Assembly: GCA_947503575.1 (NCBI GenBank)
Contig: CANNDZ010000001.1
Span: 806,001-870,000 of the forward strand
Origin: an uncultured Kordiimonas sp.
Lineage (GTDB): Bacteria > Pseudomonadota > Alphaproteobacteria > Sphingomonadales > Kordiimonadaceae
DNA: 64,000 bases
Direction of reading: 5' to 3'
This document shows, one piece after another, positions 56,984-64,000 of this stretch. The position numbers and the translations under genes were made by a program. The notes under the pieces are model-generated. The model ran no database searches. It saw only the letters and a program-made list of their open reading frames with translations, and was not told where the DNA came from. Each line of letters begins with the position of its first letter. The first letter of the stretch is position 1.

Positions 56984-57012
56984 TAGTTTCGCCCATTAAC
57001 CGCACTGAATTT

Positions 57013-57047
57013 AAAAACCCCTGAGGCCTATGCCTTGGGGGTTTTTT
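57013..57047 (+). terminator. Rho-independent terminator after rpsU
   Basis: AAAAACCCCTGAGGC (57013-57027) pairs with GCCTTGGGGGTTTTT (57032-57046), two G-T pairs, followed by further T. Confidence 0.88.
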
Positions 57048-57282
57048 CGTATCGCGATGCTATCTGATTTTTCATCGGCAGTTTGGGGTAAGACCACCCG
57101 TTCCCAAGTTCCCAACCTAAGCAGTGTCTGTGGACGAGGGCTTTCTTTAAACAGCAGGTTCTGACGTTGTATATTGCATCATCAATTGAGATTTAATGTC
57201 TAACGTTACTCTTCTGTTAACTATTTACAGATAGCGTGAAACTGACGCTAGGGGGTAAGTCGTCGTATACAGGAGAAACCAG

Positions 57283-58887
57283 ATGCCCGGCACCTACCTC
57301 AAGCAAGAACTCTACAAACGCGTTCAGACCGATCCCGTGATTTTCGATTTTATTCAACAGGCTGCACTGGACGGTTTGTGGTACTGGGACCTCGTCGACG
57401 GCGCGGCGGAGTGGATGAGCCCGGAATTCAAGGCCCTGTTCGGGTATGAAGACCATGAAATCGCCAACAGTTCCACATGGTGGCAGGAGAACATTCACCC
57501 TGACGACCTTGGGAATGTTCTTGAAAACTTTGAAGCTCATAAGTCAAACCCCGATCACCCCTATGATCAGATTGTTCGCTATCGCCATAAAGACGGTAGC
57601 ATCGTTTGGGTGCGGTGCCGCGGGCTGATTATTCGCGATGAGAGCGGGACACCGGTGCGTATGATTGGTGCACACACCGATGTTACTGCCCTCAAGCGCA
57701 AGGAGCACGAGCTTGCGCTCGCGAAAGAGGCAGCAGAGACCGCCGCCAATGTCAAATCCAACTTCCTCGAAAACATGAGCCATGAAATTCGCACACCACT
57801 GACAGGCGTTATCGGCATGCTGGAGCTGTTGGAGCTGTCCGAGCTTACGGGCACACAAGCAGAACAGATTGGTGTTGCAAAATGGAGTGCTAAAACTCTG
57901 CTCGCCATTATTAACCAGATGTTCGACCTTACAAAGATAAAGGCTGGGTCCTTCAAGCTGTCACCGGAGGCTTTCGACGGCAGCAGCGTATTTGGTCAGG
58001 CCGCCGCGATTATGGAATCGAAGGCAACGGCCAAAGGCCTCAAGTTTGAAGCAAAAATCAAACCGTCAGCTTGTCGTTATTTTTCAGGTGACGCGGAGCG
58101 TATCACCCAGATCATCTATAACCTGCTTGGTAATGCTATTAAGTTCACCGATAAGGGCTCGATCAAGTTGTGGATATCCGCCCAGGACGCAGAAGATGAC
58201 GACAAGCTTGAGTTGATCATAAAGGTGACAGACACAGGCATCGGCATCGCGCCAGAGGATCAAGAGCGTATATTCAACCGGTTTCAACAGCTTGATGAAG
58301 AAGACGACAGAAGCTTTCAGGGTGCCGGGCTGGGTCTTTCCATCATTAGTGAAATATCACACTTCATGGACGGGGATATCTCGGTTGAGAGCGAAGTTGG
58401 CGTCGGCAGTGTCTTTACATGCCGCCTGGTGCTGGACGCCTGCGAGTCGGTGCAAGCCGTTTCCGCTGCAAACGATGTGAAAGTGATGGACGATGCGGGT
58501 GACTATCACCTGCTTGTGGCTGAGGATAACCCGGTGAACCAGCGGATGATTTCGTCGTTTCTCGATATTCTGGGTTTCAAGTTCGACATCGTTGCAGACG
58601 GCCTTGATGCTGTAGAAGCATGCCAGGCTACCAGATACGATTTGGTGCTGATGGATCTGCAAATGCCGCAACTTGACGGCGTGCGCGCTGCTAGCCGCAT
58701 TCGGGATTTGGGCGGGCACTATGCAAATGTACCGATTATCGCGGTAACAGCGAATGTGTTCTCTGAAGACATAAGACGGTGTCGGGAAAGCGGTATGAAC
58801 GACCATATCGGCAAGCCCTACACGCTAGAACAGCTTAGGGGTCTTGCGCAGCGCTATCTGGCAAAATCAAGCGATGTGGTCCATTAA
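57283..58887 (+). CDS. Cytoplasmic PAS-domain hybrid histidine kinase
   Basis: A 534-residue protein without membrane helices. A PAS/PAC domain (about 24-138) has LDGLWYWDLVDGAAEWMSPEFKALFGY and RHKDGSIVWVRCRG...GAHTDVT. HisKA has His167 in FLENMSHEIRTPLTGVIGMLELLELSEL. HATPase_c has LLGNAIKFTDKGS, DTGIGIAPEDQERIF and GAGLGLSII. The receiver (about 410-525) has LLVAEDNPVNQ and the phospho-acceptor Asp in LVLMDLQMPQLDG. The kinase core is close in pattern to the pair at 16-19.7 kb. CAGGAGAAACC precedes the ATG. No partner regulator is adjacent. Confidence 0.92.
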   Translation: MPGTYLKQELYKRVQTDPVIFDFIQQAALDGLWYWDLVDGAAEWMSPEFKALFGYEDHEIANSSTWWQENIHPDDLGNVLENFEAHKSNPDHPYDQIVRYRHKDGSIVWVRCRGLIIRDESGTPVRMIGAHTDVTALKRKEHELALAKEAAETAANVKSNFLENMSHEIRTPLTGVIGMLELLELSELTGTQAEQIGVAKWSAKTLLAIINQMFDLTKIKAGSFKLSPEAFDGSSVFGQAAAIMESKATAKGLKFEAKIKPSACRYFSGDAERITQIIYNLLGNAIKFTDKGSIKLWISAQDAEDDDKLELIIKVTDTGIGIAPEDQERIFNRFQQLDEEDDRSFQGAGLGLSIISEISHFMDGDISVESEVGVGSVFTCRLVLDACESVQAVSAANDVKVMDDAGDYHLLVAEDNPVNQRMISSFLDILGFKFDIVADGLDAVEACQATRYDLVLMDLQMPQLDGVRAASRIRDLGGHYANVPIIAVTANVFSEDIRRCRESGMNDHIGKPYTLEQLRGLAQRYLAKSSDVVH

Positions 58888-58926
58888 CCCCGCGGTGCAT
58901 AGGGGCCCAGTGCCCGGCAACCAGCT

Positions 58927-59229
58927 TTAAAACAGACTGGTCACATGTTCCGGCAATGTCATTAGCGATTCAGGTTCCCGGCCATCAAACCGCGACTTCA
59001 GGATGGGCCCGTAAAGCGGGTGGTTTAACACCATCAAAGGCTCGGGCTGGTCTTCCTTGCGGGTAATGGTAAAAGCAAATCGTCCAGATTGGATGCCATC
59101 GATGGCTTCTGTCACCGGAATTTGCCAACGATCCCCTGATGACAGTTCTCCGCCAATGTGGGTAATGCTTTTGAATTTTGGGAGGCTGTGGTTGCGCACC
59201 ACATATTTCACGTCAAACTCGGATGTCAT
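58927..59229 (-). CDS. DUF3892 family protein
   Basis: 100 residues from ATG 59229, chosen because AGAGGAACCAA precedes it; the frame runs on to 59361 without a site. KSITHIGGELSSGDRWQIPVTEAIDGIQSGRFAFTI and ESLMTLPEHV match the DUF3892 pattern (HIGG, W, EAI, IxxG, LxxLPE). Small cytosolic domain proteins of unknown role. It converges on the kinase gene. Confidence 0.78.
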   Translation of the reverse strand: MTSEFDVKYVVRNHSLPKFKSITHIGGELSSGDRWQIPVTEAIDGIQSGRFAFTITRKEDQPEPLMVLNHPLYGPILKSRFDGREPESLMTLPEHVTSLF

Positions 59230-59693
59230 TTGGTTCCTCTCGACCCCATTGAACTCAAATTTAGTCTGATAAGTCTGCCTGATAAACTTGCCTGACTGAC
59301 CGGAACATAAAGCAGGCGTAGATGCAGCGGAAGGCCTTCTGAAAAGCGGCTTTATCTCCAATAGCTTTAAAATTGGTATTAAATTTTAGCTAATTTGAAA
59401 TGGTCCGACTCGTCATTGTCAGCATTCAGATGGCCTTTTGGTCACGCAGTATTTCCGTGGCTTCACATCTACCATACGCTGTTGTCAGCGGCACACCGAA
59501 ATACACCTTATAGTTGTTATACCTATGGTTATAAAAAGTAATTTTAAAGTGTAAAAACCGCAAAAATATTAAGATTTTGGTAACTTAACCAATAATTAAC
59601 GCAATTTAACTATGGTTATTAATAGGAAAATCCTATGAATATTGACCTTGGGTTGTTTTCACTAGTACGCCCCAGTCAAGCACGTTTGGGGTC
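59230..59693. other. 464-nt gap between DUF3892 gene and chemoreceptor gene
   Basis: A strongly AT-rich stretch (about 59500-59640) that should hold the chemoreceptor promoter, though no -35/-10 pair stands out. CTATGGTTAT occurs twice (59523-59532 and 59610-59619). A 20-codon frame (59635-59697) ends in the GTG start of the chemoreceptor. No RNA gene recognised. Confidence 0.5.
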
Positions 59694-61511
59694 GTGAAAA
59701 AATGCCATCATGGATGGCCGATCGGATGCAAAATGAAAACATTATCGATTTCAGCCAAATTGTGGCTCTTGAGCGCAACATGTCTGTTTTTTGTACTTGC
59801 TGTCGGCGTAGCCGGTTGGTTTGGCGTCACTGATACAGGTGACACATTCAGTGATTACCGCGCGACTGCACGAGCCCAAAAACTCACTTCTAATATTGCC
59901 GAAGATTTCTTGCAGGCCCGTATTGAGGCGCTTAAATACCGACTGACACAGTCGCCGGTTGCCCGTGACTCGCTGCGTGCAAATTTGCAAGAGATTGAAG
60001 AAACATCAAAAACCATGGCGTCTTTGCTTGCTGGTTCACCAGAGCTGCCAAAGCTGCGGCAGCTAACGCAGGACGCACGGTCCTACGGCGAAAATTTCGA
60101 GCAGGGTCTTGGCCTCCAGGGCGCTGAGCGTGAAAACTTTTATGTTGAGCGTCTGGATACCATCGGCCCCCGGGTCGCTGGCGCTTTGGACGCAATTCAA
60201 AATGGTCTGGAGGCAGAACAAGACAGAATCGGCCCTCGTGCCGAAGCGTCCATTGAAAACACTATTTTCTGGATTGCGGTTATGACGTGTGTCGCTGCCG
60301 TGCTGGCCTTCGCCGCCACCAACATCATCCGCATGATGACATCGCGTGAAATCAGCCAGCTTGAAGGGTCCATGATCCGGATTGCAGAAGAATCAGACTA
60401 CAGCATTGATATTCCGCTGCGCGACGTAAGCGGTGCCATTGGCCAAATGGCGACTGCGCTGAGCAAACTGCAGGATGAACTGCGCGTCAAGCAACAAATG
60501 GAAGAAGAAGCCCGTCGCCGGGAACTGGACAACTCTGATCGTGAGAAAGAAGAAATGGCGCGTCGCCATGAAGAGGAACGCCGCGAGCGCGAGCAGCAGG
60601 AACGCCTTGAGCGCGAAGCCGCAGAGCAAGCGGTGCGCGCCAGTATGGCCGCTGACTTTGAAGCCAAGGTCAACAGCGTACTGACAGATGTTTTGAACGC
60701 CTGCGACCAGCTTTCTACAGTATCGGGTGGTTTGTCTGGTGCGGCTCAGGCATCGGAGCAGGAAGCAACATCCGCAGCCAGTGCCACGACACAAACCGCC
60801 GGCAATGTGAGCGAGGTGTCTGCTGCAGCAGAGCAACTGTCAGCATCTGTATCGGAAATTCGTCTTCAGGTTACACAGGCTGCCCAAGTGGCGGAAAAGG
60901 CAGTCTCGCACTCCAAAAGCGCGACAGCCGTATTGACCACGCTGAAAGAAAGCGCGGATAGCGTTACAGACATCCTGTCTCTGATTTCTGATATCGCGAA
61001 GAAAACCAACTTACTATCGCTGAATGCCACCATTGAGGCAGCGCGCGCCGGCGAAGCAGGCAAGGGCTTTACCGTTGTTGCGACCGAAGTGAAACAACTT
61101 GCTGGCCAGACGGCACAGGCAACGGATGATATCAGGCAGCAGCTTGAAGATATCCAGTCTAAAACCGACAATGCGTTTGAAGCCCTGCAGTCTATCGCCA
61201 AGGTAACACAGGAAATGGATGATGTATCCATGAGCATTTCGTCTGCGGTGGAAGAGCAAAGTGCCGCAACCGACGAGATTGCGCGGGCGGCACAATATGC
61301 TTCAACCGGCACCAATGAGGTGTCAGAAACGGTGGCCCGCGTTAGCGAAAACGCGGCAAACACCAACCGTCTGTCCAAAACGGTGCAAGAAACATCGGAC
61401 ATGCTGGCAGGCAAGTCCGCAGAGTTGCGGTCTCAGGCGCAAGGCTTTGTGGCGCAAATTAGTGGCGCTGCCAACGAAGACACGCCCCCTATTCACATTG
61501 CTGCGGAATAG
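59694..61511 (+). CDS. Methyl-accepting chemotaxis protein
   Basis: 605 residues from GTG 59694, or about 592 from ATG 59733. One membrane helix (about 19-45), a periplasmic helical sensor (about 45-185), a second helix ([20 protein letters not shown], about 192-212), a HAMP-like segment with a long charged coiled coil ([30 protein letters not shown]), then the signalling domain. The hairpin tip reads [42 protein letters not shown] (about 429-470) and binds CheA/CheW. Glu/Gln-rich heptads before and after suit methylation. No che genes lie nearby, so it must use a remote array. The ligand is unknown. Confidence 0.93.
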   Translation: MKKCHHGWPIGCKMKTLSISAKLWLLSATCLFFVLAVGVAGWFGVTDTGDTFSDYRATARAQKLTSNIAEDFLQARIEALKYRLTQSPVARDSLRANLQEIEETSKTMASLLAGSPELPKLRQLTQDARSYGENFEQGLGLQGAERENFYVERLDTIGPRVAGALDAIQNGLEAEQDRIGPRAEASIENTIFWIAVMTCVAAVLAFAATNIIRMMTSREISQLEGSMIRIAEESDYSIDIPLRDVSGAIGQMATALSKLQDELRVKQQMEEEARRRELDNSDREKEEMARRHEEERREREQQERLEREAAEQAVRASMAADFEAKVNSVLTDVLNACDQLSTVSGGLSGAAQASEQEATSAASATTQTAGNVSEVSAAAEQLSASVSEIRLQVTQAAQVAEKAVSHSKSATAVLTTLKESADSVTDILSLISDIAKKTNLLSLNATIEAARAGEAGKGFTVVATEVKQLAGQTAQATDDIRQQLEDIQSKTDNAFEALQSIAKVTQEMDDVSMSISSAVEEQSAATDEIARAAQYASTGTNEVSETVARVSENAANTNRLSKTVQETSDMLAGKSAELRSQAQGFVAQISGAANEDTPPIHIAAE

Positions 61512-61553
61512 GGCACCATCTGCTTTGTGACCGTCTACTTTGCTGTGAGTGTC

Positions 61554-61583
61554 AAAGGCCAACCTTAACCGGTTGGCCTTTTT
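61554..61583 (+). terminator. Rho-independent terminator after chemoreceptor gene
   Basis: AAAGGCCAACC (61554-61564) pairs perfectly with GGTTGGCCTTT (61571-61581) around TTAACC, followed by more T. Confidence 0.88.
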
Positions 61584-61733
61584 ACTTTTTGCGACAAAGC
61601 AGATAGCTTTCGTTGCCGCCGCGCTCGAGGGTTAGATGATGTCCTAGTTGTCGTCATTGTTCGCTATTTAGGTCTTGCACACGACCAAACCGTCAACGTG
61701 GATGCGCCTCTAGCCCCTTCACAGCAATTGTCT

Positions 61734-61815
61734 TACCGGGGCTAGACCCCGGTATCCATGGGCACCGATAGCGCCGTTTGCACTGTGGTGTGGACCCGGG
61801 ATCACGTCCCGGGGT
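61734..61815. repeat. Pair of GC-rich palindromes, REP-like
   Basis: TACCGGGG (61734-61741) pairs with CCCCGGTA (61747-61754), and ACCCGGGA (61794-61801) pairs with TCCCGGGGT (61807-61815) with one bulge. The motif, a CCCGGG-rich palindrome next to GTGACAG and GGATCAC-like words, resembles the short dispersed palindromic repeats common between alphaproteobacterial genes. It lies in the 366-nt gap between the chemoreceptor terminator and the ALDH stop. I saw no second copy in this window. Confidence 0.55.
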
Positions 61816-61877
61816 GACAGATAAGCTTGGGGTACCACCAAACAGGTTTATGGACGAAAGGCCAAACGGAGGCTTTA

Positions 61878-63389
61878 TCAGTCAAGATCGAATTTGATGC
61901 CTTGCGCGAGCGGCAGTTCGCGGCTGTAGTTCAACGTTGAGGTCTGGCGGCGCATATAGGCGCGCCAGGCGTCAGAGCCGCTTTCGCGTCCGCCGCCGGT
62001 TTCTTTTTCACCGCCGAACGCGCCGCCGATTTCCGCGCCCGAGGTGCCGATGTTCACATTCGCAATGCCACAGTCTGATCCGCTGGCGCTGATGAACTGT
62101 TCGGCTTCGCGCACATCGGTGGTGAAAATGCTGCTCGACAGCCCCTGCGGCACGTCGTTTTGCAGGGCGATGGCTTCATCGAGGTCTGTGTATTTCACGA
62201 TGTATAAAATGGGGGCGAAGGTTTCCTCGCACATGCTGGTGGTTTGGCTTGGCATTTCTGCAAGCGCGGGCTGAACATAGTAGGCTCCGGGATAGTCGGC
62301 TTCCAGCACCCGCTCACCGCCGGTCACAGTGCCGCCTTCTCCGCGCGCTACCGCCAGCGCTTTTTGCATGGCGTCATAGGAGGCACGGTCGATCACCGGG
62401 CCAACCAGTGTGCTGCCCACAAGCGGGTCACCGATGCGAATGCCCGTGTAGGCTTTTTTCAGGCGCGGGACGAGGTTATCGTAAACGCTTTCATGCACAA
62501 TCAGGCGGCGGGTGCTGGTGCAGCGTTGGCCAGCCGTGCCAACCGCGCCAAACACAATGCCGGGGATTGCCATATCAAGATCAGCGCTGGGCGCGACGAT
62601 AATGGCGTTATTGCCGCCCAGTTCCAGCAGGCATTTGCCAAACCGGCTTGCGACGCGGGGGCCAACCTCCCGGCCCATGCGGGTGGACCCGGTGGCCGAC
62701 ACAAGCGCAATGCGCGGGTCATCAACCATCCGCTCACCGATGTGTTTGTCACCCACGATCACCGACGACAGGCCCGCTGGTGCATCCTCGCCGAACTTGG
62801 CAACCGCGCGGTCAAATAGTGCCTGGCAGGCCAGCGCGACCATGGGTGTTTTCTCAGATGGTTTCCAGACGCACGGATCACCGCATACAATTGCCAGCGC
62901 TGTGTTCCAGGACCATACGGCGACCGGAAAATTGAAGGCGGAAATAATACCAACGGGCCCAAGGGGTTGCCAGTATTCGCGCATATGGTGGCCGGGGCGT
63001 TCTGATGCGATGGTGAGGCCGTGAAGTTGCCGCGACAGACCAACAGCGAATTCGCAGATGTCGATCATTTCCTGCACTTCGCCTTTGCCTTCTTCCAGGA
63101 TTTTGCCGCACTCAGCGGTCACAAGCGCCCCGAGCGCATCCTTATGGGTGCGCAGTTCCTCGCCCAGCAAGCGCACCAGTTCGCCGCGCCGGGGGGCAGG
63201 CACTTGCCGCCATGTCAGGAACGCGGAGTTCGCCGCTGTGATTTTGGCATCAACTGACGCGGCATCATCCATTTTCACAGAGCCAATTTCACTGCCGTCA
63301 ATTGGCGATGTAACGGACAGGTCTCCACCAGAAAAATGAGCTGGGTCCAGTTCCAGTTTGGCAAGGATGTCAGCGACACGATTTTTCAT
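61878..63389 (-). CDS. ALDH7-type aldehyde dehydrogenase (alpha-aminoadipic semialdehyde/piperideine-6-carboxylate type)
   Basis: A 503-residue NAD(P)-dependent dehydrogenase. FSGGDLSVTSPIDGSEIG, NFPVAVWSWNTALAIVCGDPCVWKPSEKTP, LLELGGNNAIIVAPSADLDMAIPGIVFGAVGTAGQRCTSTRRLIVHE (catalytic Glu and Cys) and NVNIGTSGAEIGGAFGGEKETGGGRESGSDAWRAYMRRQT mark the antiquitin/AmaB group, which oxidises alpha-aminoadipic semialdehyde in lysine degradation. AAAAAGG lies before the ATG. The ThDP enzyme gene 72 nt upstream runs in the same direction and may share the transcript. Confidence 0.9.
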   Translation of the reverse strand: MKNRVADILAKLELDPAHFSGGDLSVTSPIDGSEIGSVKMDDAASVDAKITAANSAFLTWRQVPAPRRGELVRLLGEELRTHKDALGALVTAECGKILEEGKGEVQEMIDICEFAVGLSRQLHGLTIASERPGHHMREYWQPLGPVGIISAFNFPVAVWSWNTALAIVCGDPCVWKPSEKTPMVALACQALFDRAVAKFGEDAPAGLSSVIVGDKHIGERMVDDPRIALVSATGSTRMGREVGPRVASRFGKCLLELGGNNAIIVAPSADLDMAIPGIVFGAVGTAGQRCTSTRRLIVHESVYDNLVPRLKKAYTGIRIGDPLVGSTLVGPVIDRASYDAMQKALAVARGEGGTVTGGERVLEADYPGAYYVQPALAEMPSQTTSMCEETFAPILYIVKYTDLDEAIALQNDVPQGLSSSIFTTDVREAEQFISASGSDCGIANVNIGTSGAEIGGAFGGEKETGGGRESGSDAWRAYMRRQTSTLNYSRELPLAQGIKFDLD

Positions 63390-63461
63390 CAGTTGTGTTC
63401 CTTTTTTGGCGGTTTATCCGCCCTTTTTTGTGCTTTTTCGTAATTTTTTGACGATTTTACG

Positions 63462-64000
63462 TTACTTTTTGATGCCAGAAAGCGTTGCGGTGGGCGAAAT
63501 TGCCTCCGGATCAACGACAATTTCGATCAAAGCGGGCCTTTCCGCCTTCAGTGCCTGATCAAGTGCGGGAGCAAAATCGGCGGTTTTTTCCACCCGCAAA
63601 CCCAGTGCCCCAAATGATTGCGCCAGCGTAACAAAATCCGGGTTGGTCAGATCGGTCCCCGCCACCCGGTCCGGGTATTCGCGTTCCTGGTGCATGCGAA
63701 TTGTGCCCAGCATATTGTTGTTAAACACCAGAAATACAACGTTTGCGCCGTATCTTGCGGCAGTTGCCAACTCCATTGCGCTCATCATAAAACACCCGTC
63801 ACCCGCCAGCGCGATCACCGGGGTACTGGGCTTAGCGATTTTGGCCGCAATCGCTGCCGGGACACCGTATCCCATCGCACCCGACGTAGGGGCAAGCTGG
63901 GTGCCAAACTGGCGATACTGGTAAAACCGGTGCAGCCAGGCGGCATAGTTGCCTGCGCCGTTACACATGATGGTATCAGCGGGTAGCTGCTGTCGCATGT
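63462..64000 (-). CDS. Thiamine diphosphate-dependent enzyme, acetolactate synthase-like (3' part)
   Basis: The last roughly 178 codons of a ThDP enzyme; the rest lies past the window edge. Visible are the C-terminal ThDP-binding domain with YRQFGTQLAPTSGAMGYGVPAAIAAKIA, then ALAGDGCFMMSAMELATAARYGANVVFLVFNNNMLG (the GDG-to-NN motif) and ERPALIEIVVDP near the end. The pattern fits the acetolactate synthase/IlvB-like superfamily, in which several decarboxylases and lyases also fall. The specific reaction cannot be told from the C-terminal third. Confidence 0.85.
   Translation of the reverse strand, partial: MRQQLPADTIMCNGAGNYAAWLHRFYQYRQFGTQLAPTSGAMGYGVPAAIAAKIAKPSTPVIALAGDGCFMMSAMELATAARYGANVVFLVFNNNMLGTIRMHQEREYPDRVAGTDLTNPDFVTLAQSFGALGLRVEKTADFAPALDQALKAERPALIEIVVDPEAISPTATLSGIKK

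Noticed and set aside
63408-63427. GGCGG-TTTAT-CCGCC followed by TTTTTT between ALDH and ThDP genes
   Set aside because: The T run is on the plus strand but both flanking genes run on the minus strand, so it does not terminate either of them; the stem is only 5 bp.

Overview
This 64 kb window looks like chromosomal core of an alphaproteobacterium with mid-range GC (my estimate by eye is low to mid 50s percent). Several things point there: a mdh-sucC-sucD-sucA-sucB-lpd block following zapE, an sdhCDAB operon, a COQ9-type ubiquinone protein, and ffh/rpsP/rimM/trmD/rplS running into leuC-leuD-leuB-asd. The lineage within the class cannot be fixed from the sequence alone; a Kordiimonadales- or Rhodospirillales-like marine or environmental bacterium is a guess. 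I found no tRNA or rRNA gene, CRISPR array, transposase, integrase island or prophage.

Layout. 1-9.9 kb: accessory genes (a cut membrane protein, a Tat-exported LD-carboxypeptidase, a glutathione S-transferase, a paraoxonase-like lactonase, a periplasmic binding protein, a 7TMR-type hybrid kinase), then rimO, a secreted protein with an HExxH motif, and an AraC/GyrI-type regulator. 9.9-13.3 kb (minus): dapF-mtaB-ftsY, coupled by GTGA overlaps. 13.4-19.7 kb: a sulfotransferase-like gene, a DASS anion transporter and two tandem related hybrid histidine kinases. 19.8-26.8 kb: ffh and rpsP, then four non-ribosomal genes (MATE pump, HxlR regulator, cell-wall hydrolase, secreted unknown) that separate rpsP from rimM-trmD-rplS. 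26.9-32.2 kb: leuC, leuD, leuB, asd and a CoA-ester lyase.

32.2-37.8 kb: an S9 peptidase and sdhCDAB. 37.8-43.4 kb: small accessory genes, including an AAC(3)-I-like acetyltransferase, a PhyH dioxygenase, a GFA protein, a MarR/quinone-reductase pair with clear operators, a tyrosine phosphatase, zapE and a monooxygenase-like membrane protein. 43.8-52.6 kb: the TCA cluster, closed by a strong terminator. 52.6-57 kb: an HCCA-isomerase-like protein, a split Ada/Ogt alkylation-repair pair, xerC, COQ9 and rpsU. 57.2-64 kb: a PAS hybrid kinase, a DUF3892 protein, a chemoreceptor, an ALDH7-type dehydrogenase and the 3' end of a ThDP enzyme.

The core genes cover leucine, lysine/DAP and threonine precursors, SRP targeting, ribosome and tRNA modification, and most of the TCA cycle (succinate dehydrogenase, malate dehydrogenase, succinyl-CoA synthetase, 2-oxoglutarate dehydrogenase). 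The signalling load is notable: four hybrid kinases carrying their own receiver domains and one chemoreceptor, with no adjacent output regulator, Hpt protein or che genes. I did not find a convincing undescribed multi-gene system. The best leads are the HExxH secreted protein, the twin operators of the HxlR and MarR loci, the AAC(3)-I-like gene and the kinase family.
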